Of a stretch of 25,206 nt of DNA, positions 9,501-14,682 are shown piece by piece. The notes under the pieces were generated by a model. That model worked only from the letters and a program-made list of their open reading frames with translations. It was not told the DNA's origin and ran no database searches. The stretch's first letter is position 1. Each line of letters starts with the position of its first letter. Position numbers and translations under genes: made by a program. This DNA is from a virus, in IMG/VR virus record IMGVR_UViG_3300037963_004977, positions 1 through 25,206 of that record. One strand, 5' to 3'.

Positions 9501-11060
9501 TTTAATGTCAAGTCTTCTAGCTTGAATTTTATCAATAGATTTCTTTAATCTAATTTGTTTATTTTGAATTCCAGAAGTATCAAACTTAACTGCGGTTCTT
9601 TCACCCGCTTTGAAACTACCAATGTTAGCAGTTACTTGAATATCATCATTATCATTTGCAGAACCAATAATATCAGCAAAGATAGCTTTAGATCTCTGCC
9701 CAATTGCTTTGTTTCCTCCTATTTCTTTTGGTCTTCTTCCTGCTTCTTCTATAAGACCCTGTTCTAGTTTCCTAGTACCTGGATCTACTGTTTTCTTTCT
9801 TATATTAGAAGTGACATTGTATGTTGTGTTTGCTTTAAGGGATACTAATTGAGTTCTTTTCTTCCCACTTCTTGCGTCATGAGTGATACCTTTAACTCTG
9901 AATTGATGAGATCCATCTTCTGCTTCAAACTGGAAGTAGATCTGTCTATTTTTATATGTTCCTTGTCCATAAACTTCAAATTCAACATCCTGAAATAAAT
10001 CATCTTGCTCTCTTTCTCCACCCCATGCCCAATGCTCTACAGGAAATAAGGCAGTACCAAACTTCTTTGATTTTTTACTTGTACCATTACCTTTTACATT
10101 TACTGGAGTTTCATCTCTAGTTGTCCACCAAGGTTTATTTGGATCATAACCTTTAAGAAATTTCAAATATGCATTCAGTTCTGTTTGAAAACTACTTGCA
10201 TTAGTCAAACTCAAAAAGTTAGCAGGATTCCAATCTCCAACTACACTTTGACTGCCCATATCATAAGTCTTTCCCCAAGGATTATCATCAGGATCATAAT
10301 CATATTCACCTAACTTGAAATTGTAATCTTCTACATCTGCCTCTTCATCAAATCGTTCTTCTATAAATCCAATACTTCCTAATACAGATTTACCTTTAGC
10401 ACCAGATCCTCTTTTACAATCATCAATGATACGAACCTGTGGAGGAATCTTGTACCCAAATCCACCATGAATCACGCGGACATGAAGGATTGAACCATCA
10501 AGACCAACAATTGGAGTTGCAACGGCACCAACTCCACCACCACCTTGAAGTTCTACTTTTACTCTGCAGGTGTCAAGTTCTGATTTGTATCTTTTATAAT
10601 TTGCTTCTGAAGTCTTAGATGGTGTAGCACCATCGGTAGAGATCTGATTCTCATCTCCAGGATCTGGGATTACTGGTTCTTCACCATCAGGACCCCCAGC
10701 GTATTTTTCAGATCCAGATCCTTCTTTCGCAGTTTTAAATCCCTTTACCGTATTACAAGGGTCAAATTCACCATTCTCATCTACAAGACCTTCTGGGTTA
10801 GCTGCCGGTAAGGTATCTTTATTTGTTAATTTATTAACTTCATTGATATTGATATATCTTACTTTATCTCTATTCGTTATAATAAATTGAGTACCAGGAT
10901 TTCTTTCTGCATACTTGTTTGCTTGATATACAGAAAGTCCGCTTACATATCCTCTTTTTGGGTCAATGTATCCAACACGAACAGCATCATTCGCACCTTC
11001 TTTGGTAGAGAAAATATCATATGTTGCATTAATTTTTCTGTCGGACTTTGACCCTGCCAT
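3531..11060 (-). CDS. Giant modular virion protein with repeated beta-sandwich domains
   Basis: A 2509-residue protein and the largest gene in the window. It has no signal peptide or long membrane helix. Four kinds of module recur. (1) A segment beginning F-x-V-x-G-x-G, at about 362, 707 and 1687. (2) PA14-like beta-sandwiches with the pattern F..G.Y......D(D/N), at about 599-686, 1371-1457, 1552-1654 and 2174-2254. (3) A paired domain with WDD(N/D)P..AGKA and (V/K).Q.G..G, at about 791-1015 and 1768-1993, four half-units in all. (4) Three caps with FAD..GSANDNDD, at about 460, 1053 and 2040. A helical coiled-coil-like stretch lies near 510-565. The C-terminus has Gly/Thr/Ile-rich strands. 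PA14-type folds often bind sugars, so host-surface binding is a reasonable inference. It is probably a long fibre or baseplate decoration. A late-type element lies 32 nt upstream of the start. Confidence 0.88.
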   Translation of the reverse strand: MAGSKSDRKINATYDIFSTKEGANDAVRVGYIDPKRGYVSGLSVYQANKYAERNPGTQFIITNRDKVRYININEVNKLTNKDTLPAANPEGLVDENGEFDPCNTVKGFKTAKEGSGSEKYAGGPDGEEPVIPDPGDENQISTDGATPSKTSEANYKRYKSELDTCRVKVELQGGGGVGAVATPIVGLDGSILHVRVIHGGFGYKIPPQVRIIDDCKRGSGAKGKSVLGSIGFIEERFDEEADVEDYNFKLGEYDYDPDDNPWGKTYDMGSQSVVGDWNPANFLSLTNASSFQTELNAYLKFLKGYDPNKPWWTTRDETPVNVKGNGTSKKSKKFGTALFPVEHWAWGGEREQDDLFQDVEFEVYGQGTYKNRQIYFQFEAEDGSHQFRVKGITHDARSGKKRTQLVSLKANTTYNVTSNIRKKTVDPGTRKLEQGLIEEAGRRPKEIGGNKAIGQRSKAIFADIIGSANDNDDIQVTANIGSFKAGERTAVKFDTSGIQNKQIRLKKSIDKIQARRLDIKKELSRNGDSRTLKEEHGNLTVELAEKRAEQQELRKKLRDIDKNENNKFKRGTFALTYRLNRRKQITFTEKVEPSFMNRYAVAPQFASDQPGTDRADKPYTLLYKEHFPHDGEYIFRGAADNQGEVLLDGEKIMDITDTFSKSPVKLKKQVKEGLHEIRIDLLNFPQKKIIEETYSADGGDKTKIRTVKFHVVGRGSGRHRKIKCVFTNKADASDNFTIDNEGENKEVRLVYRKVTAGAKYDVKFIATAETKENPNKETIIPIELAAPGTKGRGKKARLGKVERKKIKYLDEKGDDPNAQLSIDSTSPRLTARFSDDGSKLITKGSGDVTLKFKWDDDPKSAGKAVGQLKVSDKTFKQVGEKGEERQTIRVGNTGGGTPLAEATRVHRIKFNNLNPNNDPIEISGNNRKNQRNALKLKDNNGKDVNAKIIIENVKGGTAKFTSDGRGIEVKGDCEVRITLEWDDNPNVAGKALDSFEIGGKVWNQVGKEGTKTQTISLKGTRPSPQSYKSLIEQGCIENGTKNKETRASSSRVFADYLGSANDNDDMQVFVKKGGVFTSSNPRRSNRHGDTNKGRNTFDLEYVFDEKTGGLVKDLWQDLKDQDIVDAKTGESLEKEDIQKALVFNTRQFIDKADRKLYRMRPDVGPFGDFFNRDGITPFNPVELDKEIPAVPPTVKPTPFVKPQAKFIKRNGEVFLKVIGTGKAKIGFKLKTDDNFVASGVFARKVKVSADGPDVILERTEQKRFNASGKSRFQGRDAYNRRIKEKETIKGSGEFTAGKEYKVKSIGGSPTSGFKPVDDTVVFDDDITNGLDNNGELFIDYINAVKPSKSELPKPPKNGRNNPSNKNLDDATGSCDDYAGIHKIVWKDIKFPASGTYTVDIQVDDNVRLEIFNRKFQAQTLDVKGFRGPGKSNGKQTFALEVQKGTYTIRAFLQQIPGKPIYAGNPMGLAINIKTAFVTVSKEITLRQSWNQNPFGAALTIQAPPPPIPIEPVVKPEGPCPPNPIWTTRHPAKNQWHPVTHRFASGRRSWSKFMNRYAMSPVLPIGTKGSGYSGNSWSNSWTTTIPFTGFYVFKGTVDNFAEVTITQDPESSEVSTATTKEIKDVNGFRTEKKDLTSNKIFLEKGEATININVRNGERIKYKQVTKKVFNTKDWVSKPTDKPDKIGVDFDVYGQGSKKNMGLKFVFKEKGGDHSFTIDNVEKSNTTDTISKRVKRNTDYKVTAIATGTHTIKNEEKRYKIVLAPPGESGRGRKAKIGNVERKKIRYLDEHGDDPNATLSIDSMSPGQTAKFSDDGSELIVKGNGDVTLKFKWDDNPKSAGKAVGVLKVGGKTFRQRGEKGEERETIRVGSGSNKGTTRKNITKNFPIKFNNLNPNNNPIEVSGNNRNKQNDALKLRDSNGRDINAKIIIEDVKGGTAKFSNDGKSIEANGDCSVRITLEWDDNPNVAGKALDSFEIGGKVWNQVGEEGTKTQTIRLDATQFIPAAPEEVRLVPEQGTLKRGTFGSSRAGGAKESPNQSDVIFADVIGSANDNDDMQIRCNKGIFTPSNKRKGVKGTSGQGTQKRNTWDLTFRVDASEETVAEPITSIGEGFGKYDVKNKELSRSATVGSGTPNTAPVILNPTLATYRTGSLGPFLSPFFPLGTREGGSNLQGRRWEMVWENVEFPIAGDYKMEIEADDLLQVYIGENLSNSFGQAGYKLIGETRTNRGVEVFSFSVPNPGKRDIKLILENVKIPGTTFQQNPTVAACKITCEVPVELADQRSWLTNPVGVSAVLLAPPCKRINGGIGTVPQVFVEEPGNSYSAPSGSISIPAQVIITTLDIKKSGIGYTPGDLICIEKEDGTRECFSPTIGEFGKVVGVGITPIPITRIPKITTITTTGIGIGIGLITEFRPDTPEVDPATVIQITDLAGLKQTGYIEGRPYYGEVFFKDGTAFAGRYETAGRLIQVYATLQESIDGEVTTRPSAIQRSGTDVNSNNPRLNIPGTPDNLV
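3851..3870. repeat. Short tandem repeat (6-bp unit aattcc, three units)
   Basis: Three consecutive hexamers encode alternating Gly-Ile residues (GIGIGIGL) near the C-terminus of the giant protein. The 6-bp period keeps the reading frame if units are gained or lost. Confidence 0.6.
4896..4943 (-). repeat. GSANDNDD cap repeat, copy 3 (coding)
   Basis: Encodes FAD(V)IGSANDNDDMQ at about residue 2040 of the giant protein. The core DNA, tcatcattatcatttgcaga on the plus strand, is almost the same in copies 1 and 2. Confidence 0.75.
5082..5759 (-). repeat. Long direct repeat copy B in the giant gene
   Basis: About 678 bp encoding residues about 1768-1993, from GRGRKAK to QTIRL. It aligns along its length with copy A at 8017-8691, about 2.93 kb away in the same orientation. 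Many stretches of 15-20 bases are identical, for example around 5111-5150. It contains two half-units that each carry a WDDNP..AGKA motif. Confidence 0.8.
7860..7907 (-). repeat. GSANDNDD cap repeat, copy 2 (coding)
   Basis: Encodes FADYLGSANDNDDMQ at about residue 1053 of the giant protein, shortly after long repeat copy A. Copy 3 stands in the same relation to copy B. Confidence 0.75.
8017..8691 (-). repeat. Long direct repeat copy A in the giant gene
   Basis: About 675 bp encoding residues about 791-1015, from GRGKKAR to QTISL. It is the partner of copy B and has the same internal order: VERKKI(K/R)YLDE, the WDD half-unit, a linker with KFNNLNPNN, the second WDD half-unit, then QTI. Confidence 0.8.
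9636..9683 (-). repeat. GSANDNDD cap repeat, copy 1 (coding)
   Basis: Encodes FADIIGSANDNDDIQ at about residue 460 of the giant protein. Unlike copies 2 and 3 it has no WDD-domain pair before it, which suggests that an N-terminal pair was lost or that this is the ancestral arrangement. Confidence 0.72.
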
Positions 11061-11092
11061 CTTATACTACTTCTTCCGATGTCATGTGTGAA

Positions 11093-11100
11093 TATTTATT
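11093..11100 (-). promoter_or_regulatory. Late-promoter-like element AATAAATA
   Basis: Minus-strand AATAAATA has one mismatch to the T4 late -10 element and lies 32 nt before the ATG of the giant gene, within the only gap of some size (38 bp) in this part of the operon. It overlaps the TAA stop of gp5. Confidence 0.55.
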
Positions 11101-13090
11101 AGGCTATTTGTAGGTAATCATCTGGGTTATAAGTTTCATCATCATACCCTGCGTCAAGATCAACGTCTGGTTGATCTTTACTTGGAACAGCATAATCTGG
11201 TGGAGGTGCTGGTGTAGTCATTATCTCATTCCTGTCCGAACCACTTACGGCAACGGAGTTGCCAACGGACTCAAGACTAGGAACTTCTGCTGCAGATGCT
11301 CCTGAACCACCAGTAGCAAGTTGATAGTAATCGTTGATTGCTTGCTTTGGTGGTAGTTCTCCTGCAAAAACATTTGCTACAACATTAGCAAAATCGAGAG
11401 CAGCACCAAGACCACCAGCAATGTCCGGAATCATATTCACTGCTCCACCCATGCCACCAGTTATGACATCAGCACTTGCTCCAAAATCTCCAAAGCTATC
11501 TCCCAATCCATTACTCATCAACTCTTTTCCAGCACTCAAAGCACTAGAAACACTATCCATTTCTGCTTGAACTCCATCAAGATACATGTTCAAACTACGA
11601 ACAACATTAGTATTTGCCTGTTCTATCTGTTCTTTATTTTTAGATATTACAGTTGATGCTACACTTTCAGCATAGCACGCTGGAACTTTTGGAGCGGTCC
11701 TAAATTTTCCATTGTTGCGGCGATCTCCAATTCCAATAGCATTTCCAGTATTTGGATCAATGCCACTCTGCCCACCACCTGAAGTTTGTTGTGCTGCAAA
11801 ATCCCTTGCTTCTTGTTCTCTTGCGGCAGGTTGCAATGCATCCATTAGAGTAGCACACAATTGATCACCAAGTCCTCCAATCATTTGGTTGTACATTCCC
11901 AGAATCATTTCATTCAATTTCTCTTTTAGATCACCTATTTGATTTCTAAAAGAAGATGGTAATGAAGCAACAACTTTTGTCATAACGGAATTGAGTTGTT
12001 TCAAAACAAATTCCATTATCTTATCCATCAACACTTTCATATATTTTGCTGCCTGCATTGCACCCTTGCAGATCATATCTTCAAGGCCTCCTGACATAGT
12101 ATTTGATACGGTATCAACATAACTCTGGATAGCATTCAAATACTTATCCATCTTTTGACTGATATTATCAATGATAGTCTGAATTGCTTTCATTGCAGAC
12201 TGAACTGGATCATCAGGAATGGGCATGACAGTTTTTTCTTCTGCCAAGTCCTGCTCCTTTACATCACCAGCAGTAATATTTTGAACGTCTGGACTTTCTC
12301 TTTGTGCTCCTTTTCTGAATGGAGCAGTAGGTGCTGTCTGTTGTGCTTCTCTATTGCCTACAACATTTGCTACTGCTGCCATTGCAGCATTTTCTACTTC
12401 CTGAACAGACTTGCCTTGTGCCCTTGCCTTCTCTCTTGCTGCCTGTGCTGCTTCTAATCCTCCAGGAACTGATGACAATGGTTGGTCTGGTCTTAATCCA
12501 AACTTATTCAGTTTTACATTTTTCGGTACTTGTTGTGCAGCAGGTGATGAGTTAGGGTGCTCTGATTTTATATCACCATCAGGAGGAGTTGGTTTTTCTC
12601 CAGTGCTTGCATCTTTGGATACTTGTCCGTCAGCATATCCACTGACTGCCAAAGATCCTGGTTGTTTGTTTGTAACTCGATTATCACCAACGGTCAGTGC
12701 AGGTTCATTCTGAGCATTATTTCCAAGAACTCCCATGATGACAGGAACGGTCATTGCCGTTCCATCCATGAAGAAACCAAACACCATGTTTCCTTGACGG
12801 AGTGCTGGCGTCTGACCACTATTACTGAGACTTCCTCCCGATGTTACGGGCATCATCACGTTAGCCCAAGGCAAGTCTTTAGAAGGTATTACCTCTTCAC
12901 CTTGATCATGAAGACCAAGAATTCTTACCTTGTACCTTCTACCCCAGCCTACGTTTTCTGCATCGCTTGCATGAGGAGCACATATAATATTTTCTCTCCA
13001 GACGGAATCGTCAGCAATCTGACCGATCCACCAGTGAAAACTGGATCCTAGTAAACCAGAATCAAATAATGCTCCCCCGTCCTGTGCCAT
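11099..13090 (-). CDS. 5: Baseplate central spike/hub protein gp5, OB-fold form
   Basis: A 663-residue homologue of T4 gp5, which sits at the tip of the tail tube and pierces the cell envelope. The N-terminal about 135 residues look like the gp5/VgrG OB-fold: WGRRYKVRILGLHDQGE, LPWANVMMPVTSGG, RQGNMVFGFFMDGT and VPVIMGVLGN. What follows differs from T4 gp5. Residues about 135-290 are Pro/Gln/Ala-rich linker, about 295-435 is helical (KMDKYLNAIQSYVDTVSNTM and further amphipathic helices), and the end is Gly- and Asp-rich. I see neither the T4 lysozyme domain nor the eight-residue VxGxxxxx beta-helix repeats of T4 gp5 (575 residues). The ATG is five bases after the CP12-like gene with a weak Shine-Dalgarno, suggesting coupled translation. 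Identity rests on the N-terminus and on its place beside the gp27-like gene. Confidence 0.85.
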   Translation of the reverse strand: MAQDGGALFDSGLLGSSFHWWIGQIADDSVWRENIICAPHASDAENVGWGRRYKVRILGLHDQGEEVIPSKDLPWANVMMPVTSGGSLSNSGQTPALRQGNMVFGFFMDGTAMTVPVIMGVLGNNAQNEPALTVGDNRVTNKQPGSLAVSGYADGQVSKDASTGEKPTPPDGDIKSEHPNSSPAAQQVPKNVKLNKFGLRPDQPLSSVPGGLEAAQAAREKARAQGKSVQEVENAAMAAVANVVGNREAQQTAPTAPFRKGAQRESPDVQNITAGDVKEQDLAEEKTVMPIPDDPVQSAMKAIQTIIDNISQKMDKYLNAIQSYVDTVSNTMSGGLEDMICKGAMQAAKYMKVLMDKIMEFVLKQLNSVMTKVVASLPSSFRNQIGDLKEKLNEMILGMYNQMIGGLGDQLCATLMDALQPAAREQEARDFAAQQTSGGGQSGIDPNTGNAIGIGDRRNNGKFRTAPKVPACYAESVASTVISKNKEQIEQANTNVVRSLNMYLDGVQAEMDSVSSALSAGKELMSNGLGDSFGDFGASADVITGGMGGAVNMIPDIAGGLGAALDFANVVANVFAGELPPKQAINDYYQLATGGSGASAAEVPSLESVGNSVAVSGSDRNEIMTTPAPPPDYAVPSKDQPDVDLDAGYDDETYNPDDYLQIA

Positions 13091-13095
13091 ATTAA

Positions 13096-13323
13096 TCAGT
13101 TATCGTGTGTCTTACATTCAGGAGCACTTGGTTCCACTTCGCAGTAAAGTTCTAGTGCTGTAGGATCGTGATGGTCTCCTGCTTCGATTTCTTCTTTATG
13201 ATTTTCGACGTATACTTCTAATTCATGCAACTCTTCTTCAACATGACGACGTTGTTGCGGGTTGGTAGTAGGATCTTGCAGAATCTGCTTATCCTTCTCA
13301 ATGTGCTTTTCGATGCTTTCCAT
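13096..13323 (-). CDS. cp12: CP12-like protein (Calvin-cycle inhibitor motif)
   Basis: A 75-residue, acidic, mostly helical protein. Its C-terminus, LELYCEVEPSAPECKTHDN, matches the conserved CP12 tail: Tyr/Phe-Cys, Pro four residues after the Cys, Glu-Cys with eight residues between the cysteines, a basic residue, then an acidic end. In plants and cyanobacteria that disulphide loop binds GAPDH, and CP12 then traps phosphoribulokinase and shuts the Calvin cycle. The usual central AWDxVEEL helix is only loosely present (RHVEEELHEL), and the N-terminal cysteine pair of many CP12s is absent. Cyanophages are known to carry cp12 to redirect host carbon flux towards the pentose phosphate pathway. 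It lies between gp27-like and gp5 with gaps of 6 and 5 bases, and its Shine-Dalgarno (AAAGG) overlaps the upstream stop. CP12 activity is an inference from the motif. Confidence 0.72.
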   Translation of the reverse strand: MESIEKHIEKDKQILQDPTTNPQQRRHVEEELHELEVYVENHKEEIEAGDHHDPTALELYCEVEPSAPECKTHDN

Positions 13324-13329
13324 GTACTG

Positions 13330-14655
13330 TTACCTTTTCGTGTGGTTTCCTTGTCTCCCGAAGGAATCTCGTATTAAACAGAGTTTAGTTAGAGTCTTAT
13401 CGGGTTTTATTTGATGACATAGACTTGCTATAATATATAGACCCCCAGCCTGCTTGTCAATCTCATCGTTTTTTGTGTCTTCTTCTGGTGACGGAGCATC
13501 AAAGAATATCATGTCTCCTGCATGTAATTCAAAATCTCCTTGAACTAAAATATGAACTTTCGATGCGAAAACCTGATTATATCTCATAATCGACTGGTTG
13601 TAAATACCACCAAAGTCAAAGTTATTTTCTGAGGATTCTTCAGCAGTTTGTCCAAAGGATCCAGTATCAAGAAAATTCAATGTAGTTCTTGAAAACTCTT
13701 GTATTAACGATGGATTAAAAGTAGCCAACTCCTTTGCTGCGGATGTCAATGGTTTAATTGCTTCATCAACATTCTCTACTATGTCTTCTATTGTAGATAA
13801 AATAGTTCTCTTAAAATTAAAATTGATTGGGTCAAATGTTATGGAAGCAGTTGAGAATGCTCCCATCTTTGACATCTCTAATTTACTAGCACTCTCTCTG
13901 TCATATGTTAATGCCTTATAATCATAACCTTCAGGAACTTGATTCTTCTCTGGTCCTTGGTTGTAAATAATTGATCTCTTCCTAGGGTTTTTCTCCTCAT
14001 CAAAAAAACTATCAATTGACTTAAAGACCATCTTTTCTGAAGTTTCAAAGAAAAAATATCCTGCAGTCTGACCTTCACCGCCAGATGGTTGTGCTTTCTT
14101 GGCGAAGGTGTTCAGCATATAATATGGTTTTCTGTTTAATCCATATTCTTTAAGAGAGTTACTTGTGTCCTCAACATCTAATGTTTTTTCTGTTTTCAAG
14201 AAATCTGTCATTAGAGTTTTTACATGATCAGAAATTTTTTGTTTTGGGAAAAACTTTCTAACATTTTGAGTATCATTAACAGCAAATGCTTTAGATGACA
14301 GAGGTAAAATTACAAGAGACTTGGTAGTTTCTGATGATATATTCATATCATTACCAACGATCATATCAAATTCTAATGTCGTTTCGTTATTATCTTTAGC
14401 CTTAAATGAGAAGGTTTCTCCTCCATTTAAAGGAAGACCTTCACTCACAGTCTTTTTATCAATTGAATTACCCGCATCAGAGAACATAAATGTTGCCTGA
14501 ATTCCATCCTGCAAGATACTCTCATAGTATCTCAATTCAACAAAACCACCAGCAACACTAACAGAGCGACTAGGATCTTTTTTATCAAATATAGTTGCAA
14601 GTTCTATTTTACAAGATCCTGCATTTTGTCCTTGAGTTTTCTTTGTTTCTGACAT
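13330..14655 (-). CDS. Baseplate hub protein, gp27-like
   Basis: A 441-residue protein, slightly longer than T4 gp27 (391). The N-terminal region (about 15-75: CKIELATIFD, VELRYYESILQDGIQATFMF, SDAGNS) and the later beta-rich parts resemble hub proteins that form the ring joining the tail tube to the gp5 spike. T4 gp27 has this role and binds gp5 directly. Here the gene is separated from gp5 only by the small CP12-like gene, which supports the call. Residues about 115-185 are charged and helical (FFPKQKISDHVKTLMTDFLK). No enzyme motif is seen. The start has GAGGG about nine bases upstream and a TAAATA element 19 nt away. Identification rests on the N-terminal pattern, length and neighbours, as gp27 homologues are poorly conserved. 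Confidence 0.7.
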   Translation of the reverse strand: MSETKKTQGQNAGSCKIELATIFDKKDPSRSVSVAGGFVELRYYESILQDGIQATFMFSDAGNSIDKKTVSEGLPLNGGETFSFKAKDNNETTLEFDMIVGNDMNISSETTKSLVILPLSSKAFAVNDTQNVRKFFPKQKISDHVKTLMTDFLKTEKTLDVEDTSNSLKEYGLNRKPYYMLNTFAKKAQPSGGEGQTAGYFFFETSEKMVFKSIDSFFDEEKNPRKRSIIYNQGPEKNQVPEGYDYKALTYDRESASKLEMSKMGAFSTASITFDPINFNFKRTILSTIEDIVENVDEAIKPLTSAAKELATFNPSLIQEFSRTTLNFLDTGSFGQTAEESSENNFDFGGIYNQSIMRYNQVFASKVHILVQGDFELHAGDMIFFDAPSPEEDTKNDEIDKQAGGLYIIASLCHQIKPDKTLTKLCLIRDSFGRQGNHTKR

Positions 14656-14674
14656 TGGTATTTCCCTCTACATC

Positions 14675-14682
14675 TATTTACC
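14675..14682 (-). promoter_or_regulatory. Possible late element GGTAAATA
   Basis: Minus-strand GGTAAATA lies 19 nt before the gp27-like ATG and contains the TAA stop of the 920-residue gene. It matches only the TAAATA core of the T4 late element. Confidence 0.3.

Noticed and set aside
4896-9683. Repeated 20-base sequences in the giant gene as a CRISPR-like or regulatory array
   Set aside because: The copies are about 1.8 and 3 kb apart, in frame, and encode the same protein motif.
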